From positions 3,658,001 to 3,722,000 of the forward strand of contig JAJFPB010000003.1 of NCBI GenBank assembly GCA_020881915.1: 64,000 bases of DNA, written 5' to 3'. This DNA comes from Paramyrothecium sp. XJ0827 (lineage: Eukaryota; Ascomycota; Sordariomycetes; Hypocreales; Stachybotryaceae). Position 1 is the stretch's first letter. Every line of letters starts with the position of its first letter. This document shows positions 11,853 to 23,100 of this stretch, piece by piece. Position numbers and translations under genes: made by a program. The notes below the pieces were generated by a model. The model saw nothing but the letters and a program-made list of their open reading frames with translations, was not told the DNA's origin and made no database searches.

Positions 11853-14800
11853 ATGGCGGGCTCCATTCGGCAGCAAACCATCCTCGACCCGGTCAGTTTC
11901 CCGAAGGTGCGAGCGGAAGACGTTCCCATCAACGAACGCAAACCGTTCAAAGAGTTCTATCCCAATGGTTTGCCCAATGTCTACAAAACCATGCACGGCT
12001 CAGAGAATCGTGCTGCCAGAGACTACTTGGAAGACAACCTCCCTGTTGGCTTCTACACAAACCCTCCGGCTTTCGCTAAGGCTCTCTTCTCGACGATGGA
12101 TGGGCAACGCAAGTTCCGCGCAATGAGGCACATACTACCCAGACGTAAGGTGCATCTGTGGACCAGGGATGAGATACAATCTGCTTGCAACTCGCTCCGA
12201 CAGGTCTTCTACCACCATGTGAAAAGCCTTTTGCAGCCGTACTGCTGGGATGATCTTTGGACTTACTTTGACGCTCACGATCTGTACCACTATGGTATTC
12301 TTAACCTTTGGAATGTCATCAACCATCTTTACTACGAAAACCAAATCATACACGCTGATGTGATGAGGGAGTTCGCTGTCCAGTCCTGGCATTGGGTTGA
12401 CACTTGGCTTTCAAAGGAAAAGAATCGCAAGAAGCTGCTTTCATGGAACGAGAACGACGGCCTGATCTTCTGTATTTTCGACAAGGAGGATAGACAAGCT
12501 TTAGGCAATATCCAGGATGAAGTGCTTCCTCTCCTGGCCACCGCTCTGAAAGGTCGTCGCGCCTCATATACAGAAAAGCGAACAGGCTCCGGTACAGGAA
12601 AGCCCACCGATCTCATCACCGCGTGTCGCACGGAGAACCTACAAAACTGGCTCGGTTGGTGATGCCCTCCATTATCCAAGTGTTTGTACTGATTGAGTCG
12701 TTCAAGTTGGAGAACGGAAATTTGGTTCATCTGGGCTTCCACCACCACCTGCTGCCGTCCCTGATGACACAGGCAGCCGAGATGCTAGCCCAAAGGCGCC
12801 TTACTTTGTGCATCAAGGCACTTACTACTACAACCCCTCCGAACACAATGTTACTTGTACACGCTTGGATAGGTCGAGAAAAAGTGCATTCATCAGACCC
12901 CGAACCCATTCGACTGGAAAAAGCGTTGTTATTGCAGTCGGGAGTAAGCAACTCACACATAACACGACCCTATATACCGACGCGAGCCTAGGGCCTGAAG
13001 TTGGCGAGCCGCAACAGCGAGGGCAATCAGCCGGATGGGTTAAGGCGGCGACAGCGAGCACAGACAGTTTGTCTGAACCCGGGTCAGTCTCGAGACGACC
13101 ACGGTCCAAGTCGACGCCGGCATTCACCACGAATGAGGCGTGGAGCAACCGCCTGTCGGAAGTGGTTGAAGATACATCCACAGCCCTGTCAACAGTGGCT
13201 TCAGTGGCTTCTGAAGGACCTGATCAGGAGGCAGTGCCACTAGATACCCATGTTCATGGAGAAACGACCCATAGCGTTGGCTCCATTCTCTCTGCGAGAT
13301 CCCCGAGTGCTGAACGTAGCCTTGCATAGGAGCAGGCTACGATTGAGGCATCCGTTTCTTCGTCAGATGAGAAAATGGGCGCTCAAATGCAAACCAAACC
13401 CAACATCAAGGACAGTTTCCCTCTTGATCGGGTCGAGGCCGACGGGATGGGGACAATCGTTAAGCTCCCTCGCCCTGCTCTGCCCAACATTGCACAAGCT
13501 GGTTCATTCTCACCTCCGACGCATTCCATCGATTCACGCATCAGAGATCCAGCCTTCCAAACTCTGTCGACACCTCAAGTTGCGCAGTCCAGTACAGAGA
13601 GTTTTCCGCGGCCGCAGACCACGAAGCTTGATGCAAGTAACTGCGTAGGCTCTTATCATGATACCCCAGCAGACGAACTGATGCTAACGCATCACCACCC
13701 TGATGTTCAGCATTTAGCAATCAAAACCATGTGTGGACCCAGAACGTTGACAGCGCCTTCAAATAGATCCTTGAGCTCTGCCGCAAGCTACTGGCCTATT
13801 CACAATGAAGGACAAAGGCTGCCATCTTCAAGCCAAATACGAACGCAGTCTATGGTACAGTCGCAAGAGCAGAATTACCAAGGCGGAAGTCGTAAGGGCT
13901 TTAAGCAGACGAAGCCTTTCAACAACAAGGGAACCAATAGACAGAATGCTTCAGGTTCCTTCGCTACACCGACAGATGAAGCGATGGTATCACACACCCA
14001 TGGCGGTAGCGGGTACGTGAATACTCCGGGGATTCTCTTCCCAATTCCGCCAGCTCAGGGGTTTAAAAGGGCATACTCGTTATGTCCCAATAAAGTCAAT
14101 CGGCCAGGCGGCAGTTACATTGCATGCAGTTGTCACGACTGTAACTTGCGCAATAGATCAGTCTATGTCCGGGTTGAGGATTCTATTCATTTGCTAGAAC
14201 AGGACGTGCAGTTATGCCTAAAAGAAGGCTTCAGCACGAGATACGGGGAGGTTGAGCAGGTCACCAACTCGAATCTGCTCTCTTTCCAAGTCAGGTAAGC
14301 CACAGTAGTGTACGATAGAAGCCTGCAAGGACGCTGACAATGGAGCAGATTTATTGAGGAGTACTCAGTAACGGAAGCTCTGAGAGCTGGACGTGGCTTC
14401 ATGCCTGAGAACCTGATTGCAGTGACTATCCTCCCTGTCCACCGCAGCAAGTGGTCAAGCTTGGCATCTAGTGAATTCAACGACCGTCGGCTCGAAGAGT
14501 TCAAACATCCTCTCGGTGCTTCGAACCATTCGGCGCACCATGGCACCCAAACTGTGACTGCGAGTTTGCCTCTAGCAAGGGACTTTCATGTGGCTGGCCA
14601 TGCAACACTTGAAACTTCGGAGCCCACACGTGGTTTTGCAACTTACCAGAATTACAACGCCGTGGGCTACGGAAGGCCTATGACAAACACAAGCGTGCGA
14701 AGTAACACTTCTGAACATTATTGGCCGCGGACCTCACCTCACCACCATCAATCAAGATCCCGTACCATAAGTCTACAAACGCCCCCAAAGGCCTCACGTA

Positions 14801-16836
14801 TTAAAACTTCGTACACATCTGCACAGTTCAGTCACGCCAACCCCCAGGCGGAGCCGGCCACGAGGGAGGAGACCGTACAGTCCAAGCCCCCAGCAGAGTT
14901 CATCCTGGATTCAGCCCATGCATCTCACCACGCCCTGCCTTCCTCCGCTATAGGACTGCCCGGTAGCTCGAAGCCAAGAGTATTTCTACCAAGTCCAAAG
15001 AAAGAGACCCTGTGGGAAGAGGGGGAGGATCGCGCATCTGGGGGCAAGCAGCACGCGGAGACTGAAATGCATTTGAAGTCGGTGCCAATGGCAGAAGGAA
15101 AAGAGGAGGACACTCCCATCGAGCAGCCAGGAGACGGGTCGCCGAAACCGCGGAGCACTTCCAAGATGAGCGGACAGGCCCATGAACATCCACATCGCAG
15201 TCGCACTATCCACAGAGAGGTTTCTGAAGACCCCAAGCCAAAACGAACACAATCTCCAAGCGCACACAAGCGTGTGCCTAGTATTTACACAGCAGAGCAG
15301 ATCGAGGCGAGGAAGAATGCCTCGAATAGGATCCCCATGCCAATCCTCCCGCGGAAGCCAGTGCCGTCTAGAGCAACGTCTGTGAGCAATCTTGACTTGC
15401 AGCCTCCTAGAGATTTGTCTACGACTGAGACGAACGAAATTGAAGCAACCATGGCGCACTCGAAGAGTACCACAGAACTGCAAACGCGATCTTCACCAGA
15501 TTCGTCTCAATTGATTGCTGGTGGCACCTGTGAAAGCTCTCCTCAAGAAGCCACAACAACAAACCCGGTTGATGGCCACCTCCGTTCACCCCTTTCAACT
15601 GAACACAACCCAAGTCAGAACGAGCGCACCGAGGATGCTCGTACGATTGAGCCTCAACAAATCTTGAAGGGATATGAACAGACTAAACCCGCTATCGTTG
15701 CCGATGTTGACGCCACACAAGTCCAAAACGACGAGGGTCCGAAGCATGATAGCCTTATTGGGGATATAACTAAGGGACAGCGGAAGAGCAAACCCAAGCC
15801 CAAGAAAAAAAAGGGCAAGAAAGCGACGGAGGTCAATTCGAAAACACGACCTCCCACTGAGAAAGGAGAACTTCACACAACCATTCCTCCCGTGCCTGCT
15901 TCTGAGCCGATGGAAAATCTTTCAGAAAAGGCGAAGTCTTACATGTCACAGGGAACCTACGACCATCCTGCGTCGTCGGCCAATAATGGAGAGTCAACAC
16001 CCTTGGTTCCACCGCCGGTACAGGAAAAAGCTGGTGATCATAGCTTCCGAGGATACCACTCGAATGGCATCAATCAGGGGAGGCTTCCCCAACATGGACA
16101 GAGATATGGAGAATATCCTGCTCCGGACACCGTTGACACACTTTGGAAGGAACAGGGTCAATATCATCATGATACTAGCTATCGCTCAGGCAAGCACGGC
16201 GGTTCTCTTCAAATCCCGAAACATCGTCGAGTTCGCCCGTCTGTTCTGGGTGTATTTGACACACAGGGTTATGGTCCTGGCGTCGATGACGTGTCGTCAC
16301 ACGGTTCTTATCCTAGCTCTCATGCACACCCTACCTTTCGACAGGACCAGTCCTCAGGAAGAGAAAAAACAACATCAAAGGGGAGAAGCTCTACCGAGCA
16401 GCCGCAGCTGAACCCCTTGGCTCAGACCTTTGTGTCACCGGCCAAGACTGCAACTGTTACCGATAAAGACGCAGACGGTGGGAACAAGCCATTTGAAACA
16501 AGACCCGACGATTCGAGTGCCCGTGAAAGGGGGTTGGCACAAGTGGAGGATCTGAATGAAGACAAGAAGCCTTCCAAGAAGCTGCCAAAAGCGCAAAAGA
16601 AGAGGCCGGCCAATCCAGTCGTCAGTAAGAAAGAGACCAGTGCTGGTTCGACAACAGGCCCTTACTCTGTGAAGAACCACAGGAACAAAGCATCACAAGA
16701 GAAAGAAGCAGAACCTGCCGCGCCAGAAACACCTGGTGGAGAGTTTAAGGAGGGCAAGGACTTACTATGTGACGCAGCCTGGCCGACCTTGCCACGCTCT
16801 CCAGTACCGACCCTGAAGCTGCCAAAGTCCCAATGA
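11853..16836 (+). CDS. Large protein of unknown function with an RRM-like segment
   Basis: Proposed exons are 11853-12654, 12698-13275, 13330-14294 and 14349-16836, giving 1610 residues. Residues 1-267 form a compact domain rich in Trp, Tyr and His that I cannot assign (for example DDLWTYFDAHDLYHYGILNLW). A long Ser/Thr/Pro-rich disordered part follows. Near residue 750 is a folded stretch that reads like an RNA-recognition motif: VYVRVEDSIHLLEQDVQLCL, then LLSFQVR/FIEEYSVTEALRAGRGF across the last intron. The C-terminal 800 residues are disordered and charged, with Lys-rich blocks. The frame is broken by one TAG at 13327-13329. I explain it by a 54-nt in-frame intron (13276-13329), but a nonsense mutation is the alternative. 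The intron at 12655-12697 is only 43 nt with donor GTTGGT and is also less certain. An RNA-related role is only an inference. Confidence 0.7.
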
Positions 16837-17418
16837 GCAGCACGTCGAGACCCGCCACTTTTCTTTTGGGTCACTTACGATGGTCCCTCCTCTTCAAGGG
16901 GACCTCTGGCGGAGACGGAGTCAAGGGCTGTTGGGATGACGCGGAGTTGGCAAAATGGATAGGTGAGGTAAGGACTTTGCACAATCCAATCTGAGGAAAG
17001 GCTGGCTGGTGGGGTGGAGATCATGATTCCTCACCCGTATGGAATGGCGAGGTGAGCTCAAGATGGAAGCCTTGAGACGATCTTCCAGAGATGAATGGGG
17101 TAGCTGGATAGATAGGTATAATTCTGACGAGCAGACAGCTCCCAATGGATAGTTGATGAGGACATTGCAAAAGAAAAGAAAGGACTCGAGATTTGATAGT
17201 CCGAATCTCTGTAATATAGTGCGCCAGGCGTGCCCCTCGGTGAGATGAAGGACTTACCACCGAGATAGCCATGGCCTTATGCTGACGTTCAATGATATTC
17301 TTCGCAAGCGAGCACGAAATGCAGGGCAAGGTAGGCCATTTGGGCAAGAACTGATAGTACACTCCGTCTCTAAACGCATTCCCATATATACAGTGATCCC
17401 TTCGAGAGGGTTGCCGCC
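16837..17418. other. Convergent 3' intergenic region
   Basis: Lies between the ends of the RRM-like gene (+) and the NDUFA2 gene (-). Only 3' untranslated sequence is expected. No gene or RNA is recognised. Confidence 0.6.
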
Positions 17419-17994
17419 TCACGAGGCATTCTTGACCAGACCTGTGACGGTCTCCTCGATTTGCTTGTCCGTCAGACCGTCCAGGGACTGAGCCTTCTCG
17501 TTGCCGAACTCTGCGCGGCACTGATGTTAGCGACAACGTCTCCAAGCGTGCAGTGGACAATGCACGGGTCCTTGGCGACCCCATTCGCCTTCTCAGTCGG
17601 GGAGGGGAGGCTGCAATGTACGCACCGTATCGAGCGTAGATCTTGGGCAGCGTGCCGGCGGCCTCGCGCAGCAGGATGGGAGTCTGGGGGTTGTTCTTCT
17701 TCATCGTCGGGTATGCGCGGGTCAAGAAGGATCTAGAAAGCAGAACGGCCGAGCGAGCGGGCCAATTGTTAGTCCATCATCTCTGGAGCGGTCCCGGAGG
17801 GTCTTGAATCCGTTCGGAAGGCTTGCAGAAGAAGGGGGGATTTCTTTGCTGCGCGCCCGTAGGTAGGTTGGGTGTGTGGTGGGTTGGTCGGTTGCAGGGT
17901 CGACGTACCGAACGGCGGCGCTCTGCTCGGAGGTCTGGCAGAACAGGAAGCGCACCTCCTTGAGGGACTTTGTGAAGGCGTACTTGGCCGACAT
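17419..17994 (-). CDS. Complex I accessory subunit NDUFA2/B8 (10.5 kDa)
   Basis: Minus strand exons 17994-17909, 17732-17626 and 17510-17419 give 94 residues, the normal size for this subunit. The protein reads MSAKYAFTKSLKEVRFLFCQ at its start, then SAAVRSFLTRAYPTMKKNNPQTPILLREA, then IYARYEFGNEKAQSLDGLTD. This is the thioredoxin-like L51/S25/CI-B8 domain. It is an accessory subunit of the NADH dehydrogenase module on the matrix side of the inner mitochondrial membrane. One cysteine (residue 19) is visible. The two introns are long for this window (176 and 115 nt) but have canonical ends. The gene diverges from the pyruvate carrier gene 522 bp away, so the two mitochondrial genes may share a promoter. 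Confidence 0.95.
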
Positions 17995-18516
17995 GATGGC
18001 TGGCGGCTGGAGGGGTTGCGGGCTGCGGGGGAGCTCAATTGCAAGGCGCGCGCTGCGTCGGAGGTTCGTGAGAGCTTGTGCTTGTTGCTTTGATGGACGT
18101 TGGCTCACCAGGGCCCTCTGCGATGGGCGAATTGTCGCCTTACGTAAGGCACGTCCAATGGGAATTTTTATGCATGCATTGGCCGTTGGACTGGTACCAC
18201 TCCGGGATTAGCGCGGCTGCATAAAGTGCGTAATGCAAGCGCTGTTGGAGGTGCATCAGCCGAAATAGTGCGGCCGATGTTCGGCAAATCCAATCCACTC
18301 TGCCCCAAAAGTCTCCCGCCCATCTTCGGACCTCTAATCGCCGGTCTGTGTATCCATTGTCAACGACTCTCCAGGTCCCATTCCTCCAAAAGTCGCACCA
18401 TTCTCCCGGGAGGACAAACCACAAGGTACGGCCGCGTCGTGACGTTCTAAAGGCCTCATCCAGCCGTTTCCCTGGCGTCTTCCTGACCCCCAGCTAACTC
18501 TCCGTTTCGCTCCAGG
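17995..18516. promoter_or_regulatory. Divergent promoter region, NDUFA2 and pyruvate carrier genes
   Basis: The 522 bp between two divergent start codons must hold both promoters and leaders. No individual factor site is claimed. Both genes encode mitochondrial respiration-linked proteins, so co-regulation is a reasonable inference. Confidence 0.55.
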
Positions 18517-19301
18517 ATGGCACCCTCGAATACCCTCTTCCGGTCCGCCGCCCAGCCTCTCTTCCGCCAGGGAGTGTATGGCGCTCAGGCTCGCCAGGCC
18601 TTCCGCTCGCCGCGCTTCGCCCAGCAGTCCCGTCGGTGGCAGAGCACTGCTTCCGAAACCCAGCAGAGCTGGTTCAAGAGGGCCTGGGAGAGCGAAGTCG
18701 GCGTCCGGACGGTGCATTTCTGGTACGTGCCTCCGCAGCGGATGATGACGACCCTGGTGGTCGACATCTATCTGCATCATGTCAATTAATTGAAAACACT
18801 ACTAACAACCGCTTCGTATAGGGCTCCCGTGATGAAGGTACGTGTATAATGTGCAGCGAGACTAAGCGCCGAATTCGCGAAATACCGAAGATTCCGGATG
18901 TTCCTAGGACAATCTGCTGACCAGGTTCACGCGAATAGTGGGCGCTCGTGCTTGCCGGTATTGCCGACTTTGCCCGTCCCGCCGAGAAGCTCTCTTTGAC
19001 CCAGAACGCCGCCCTGACGGCTACGGGCACCATTTGGACCCGCTGGTGCTTCGTCATCCGACCCAAGAACTACCTGTAAGTTGTGCCCCTCCCAGCGTCG
19101 TTGGGGAAGCAGTCTCGCTGATGACACTGGAAACGTAGCCTTGCCGCCGTCAACTTCTTCCTTGCCATCGTTGGTGTCGTCCAGTGCACTCGAATTCTCC
19201 GCTACGAGGCTAGTAAGAAGAACAGCGTCGCCGAGGTCGTTCAGGATGTCAAGGAAGATGTCAAGGAGCAGGTCGAAAAGGTCAAGCAGGTCAAGGCTTA
19301 G
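18517..19301 (+). CDS. Mitochondrial pyruvate carrier subunit (MPC2/MPC3 type)
   Basis: Exons 18517-18722, 18822-18837, 18939-19075 and 19139-19301 give 173 residues. The first 45 residues are basic and rich in Ser, Arg and Gln, as in a mitochondrial presequence. The carrier domain follows: VHFWAPVMKWALVLAGIADF, RPAEKLSLTQNAALTATG, WTRWCFVIRPKNYLLAAVNF and ILRYEASKK, with about three hydrophobic segments. MPC proteins form heterodimers that carry pyruvate across the inner mitochondrial membrane. The presequence and the LSLTQN motif favour the MPC2/3 branch over MPC1, by family knowledge. The second exon is only 16 nt (codons for APVMK). A charged C-terminal tail repeats VKED/VEKVKQVK. Confidence 0.94.
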
Positions 19302-20157
19302 AGTACAGTTGCTTCGTCGTTGAAATCGACGAGCGTGGCTGAACAGACGCGAGAAGAGCCGCTGATTGGATGTACGGGAATGATCATGCTGCAATGAGCG
19401 CTTTGTACACGCTCCTAAAATTCTGGGTTTCGCTTGCTGCAGCGTTGCGCTGCAGCCTTTCTACACTGGCCGCTGGAGAGTCTCGCCTGAAGACTTGTTC
19501 TCATAGACGTATGGGAAGACGATTATAGTACTTGTACATTATTGGAGAAACAAGCAATACTTTGAGCATCCTTCCATGGTTTCGGGCAGTCGACTGGGGC
19601 GTAGTGTGAACTATCCATGCAGCATTTCTTCGAACGGGTATTTACTAAAACGCACTTCCTGTTTGGAAGCAAGAGGTATATTCAGAATTGAGGCTGTTGA
19701 TGGCTACATGCACCAAGACCCTCGAAATTACATCCAACCCACCCACTCGCTCATATCCATAAACGCCGTGCAAGGAACACGCAAAGGACGAACGAACCTG
19801 TCGAGTCGGGACTCGCCTCCAGTCCCATGTACAACTCTGCCAACACCTGGAAACCCCTAGCATAGATCATCAGCCCTGCTTGCTTCCAGCCCATGCAGTC
19901 GATGAAAGAGATTGACGCCGACTCGAAATGGCGGAAACAGTGTTTCCTTTCGGCATAATTGAAATCAACATATGAGAGTACCTCCCACAAATCATCACAC
20001 CTTCCACAGGCTCTTCGATTGCCATCTTGAGCTGCGCGGGTCACATACCTCCGTGCCATCGTCATCATCGTAACATGAATGCTCCGTACCCATGTTCTAT
20101 CGTTCCACCGTTACCGGTCATAAATTGAAAACATAAATCGCCACTTCTGTCCACGCT
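19302..20157. other. Convergent 3' intergenic region
   Basis: Lies between the pyruvate carrier gene (+) and ROM2 (-), both ending here. Frames at 19576-19860 (+) and 20068-19751 (-) overlap one another and show no motif. Nothing else is recognised. Confidence 0.55.
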
Positions 20158-23100
20158 CTATTTCTCGGTATGCCCATCGTTAAGGAGCATTTCCAAAACG
20201 ATCTGCTTGCCCTGGATTTCTGGGTGGGACATGGCGATCTTCACCGTGCCCTTTGTTGCATCCCCGATATTGGGCAGCTGGCCGTTATGCCCGTACATGG
20301 ACTGTGTGAGCGCCGCGTTGCCTCCTGTTGGGCCTCGGACTCCGTAATCAATCACCCGCACGTCTCTGCCAGCGATGATTTGTCGCAGCCGCCCGTTCTC
20401 AGCATTCCGCACCTCCACATAGTCCTCGTTAAAAAGCAGCAGATACTGCCCGTACATAGTCGCGCCCTTGGCCTTCTTCTGTTTCCCCGTATATTCCATG
20501 ATGAGTGTGCGGCTGACGTCTCCGTGTTTATCGACATACACCGCGCAATCCTCATACGTGAGGATGAACTCATTCTCATTCAGACGGAACATACCAAGAG
20601 GACGCTGATCCCTGATTCGACTGGCAATATTTGCAATGGCAGGCGCCTTCAGATCTGGGATAGACATCGGCTGTTTCTTGTCCAGAGTCAACATTTCGAT
20701 GCCCTTTGATGTTGCCACTGCAATGTAGGTCTGGAACAAGCTTAAGGAGTAGCATTCGGTCGGGAAGAAGAACTCATCGAAGTCGCGGAATGACTCCGTA
20801 CTGCCTGCAGTCTTGCGACCGCTGAAGAGTCGTGTCTTTTTCTCGGTCGCTTTGTGGTAGATAGGTTCAAGGACCTTGAAAGATGTGTGCAAGCCTTCCT
20901 TGCGCTTGTAAAAGACCAGCATCCGATCCTTCATCCTCGCTGTGGCAAAGTATGTGACATCCTTGGCCAATCTTTGTGGCGCTCGGCGAGGATTGTCGTT
21001 GACCGGGGGCTCGTAATCAGATATCGGTGCAACCACATCCAGAGGAAACGAGATGAGTGATTTGTCCGCAATAATGAGGCAAACCGAGAACTCTTCAAGC
21101 ACTGCAATTTGCGTGACCCTTGCGGCTCGGACAGACTATTTCAACATAAGTAGTTGTTCAAGCTAACGAAAGTTGGGCAACTTACGGGGATCCAACCGCG
21201 AGGGTTAGATGGATCAGTGATGTAGACACCATAATCGGTGCCAATTGCCAGGATTGACTTGCCAAATGCCGAAAACCCGCACGCGCAGTTCACTTGGGCG
21301 CGGCAGATGGGATTGATGATTTGAGCCGGGCCGAGAACCCTTTCCAGGTCTTGGATGGCTCTGTCTAGCGGTGTGCCCTTTACAGGAACACCAGAAGACC
21401 TAGCGTATGGCGAAGACGAGTCGTAGTTGAATGCTGCGTCAGCCAGCACACGCAGGCGGAAAGGCTCTGCGTTCTGCGAGAACAGAGCCTTAGCGTGACG
21501 GGTCTTGGCCTCGATGATCTTGGTACACCAGTTGGCCCGATCACGAGGGTTGGTGGCGTATAATGTGTACACTTCATGACCAAGATGCTTCACCTTGAAA
21601 GGATAGAGAATCTTGCCTTCCGCGTCGACGGTTTGCGTGGGGGTCAAATGAGACCCCGAACCCATCGAAGAGCTTGTCCCGGTATGCTCCAGACCTGGAC
21701 GGCCGCTGCCGTTGGATCCAACCTTGTTAAGTTGGGTGCCTGACGAGGATGCCGTTGTAGTTCTGCCCAAAGGGGCCGTAATTCCTTTTTGCTTCTGCAG
21801 CGGCTCATCATTCATGCTCTCCAAGAATAATAGAGGCATCGGGATAGGCTAGTCTCATGTTAGATCAGATGAGCATAGAGCATGATGCATTTACGTACCT
21901 CACGAGAAACGTCAAACTTCCTCTCACCTCTGCCGTCCTTGGAGACGACAACCTTGGCTAGGATGAGATAGTGGTCGAACAGAAGAGCGTGCGTATCAAC
22001 CCATCGCACTCCCTTCGAGCCCATCCTTTGCAGCTCTCCCTGCATCAGAAGCTCCCTGCCCAAGTGATCGAGGTTCAGAACGGACTGGAAACCCGGCCTC
22101 AGCACGAGCATCCTGTCAAGCTCCATCATTTCGACCCTTTTATTCGTCTCTGCAACCTTGGCATCGCACTCTTGAGTCACCACCTTGATTTCCTCGATGG
22201 CCCTTTGCAAATTCGTCTTTTCTTCACTATCGGCAATCATTTTACCCTCCACGCTTTCAAGCAGAAGAGTGTACCGCTGTAGGCGTTGAAGAGGCGCAAT
22301 GAGAAAATGAGTCCAGTCTTGCTTAGACGAAGACCTGTGCTTTTGCTTATCCTCAAGGAATCTCTTAAATAGGATGTTCCGGTCTGCCTCTTTTCGAACC
22401 ATGTAGGTTGCACGCGGATAGCCGGTCGCATACTCAATGTAATCCGACTTTGCTTTTCGAATCCATTCGCGGAATAAATCACTGAAACCGGTGATCCAGG
22501 GGCCTTGCTCCTGCTGACGGTACTTGAGCTGCGACAGAAGGTGTTCCTTGTTGATGCGAAGAACCGTATCCAGTTTTCCAAAGACCGCGGCCAAGAATTT
22601 ATCTCGTCGGTCTGGGTGAATGATTGGCGGCTGCGTCGCACGCAGCTGGTCTCGATACAACGTGCGGAAAATGTCCAGCTGTTTGATGTAATTTTCCTCG
22701 CCAGTGACGATTTCGTGAAGAATGTTTTGGCGATCCACCTCCTTCTTCGGCTTTGACTCCAAGTCTGCCTTGGTCAATCCGTAGAACACATGCCACTCAT
22801 CTGTTGCCATTGCGCTCTCGGGAGAAATGTCATCCAGATCAACCTTCTTCAATGTCCGCGTGCAGTGGAACGAGTAGCATCGACCACTCATCTCTACCTC
22901 ATGCACCTTCGCTGAATAACATCCCGAACCCGTCAGTTGCCACAATACACCTGAAATGTGGCCATCACCGAGCTTGACCCATTCCTCGTCGGGGACAAGT
23001 GTCCCAGCGTCAAGCATGAGGCCCACTATGCGACTACCTAGAGCTTCTGCGTCTGCTACATTCATTGTAGGGACCTTGGCCGTGAAGAGCATAGTCAGTG

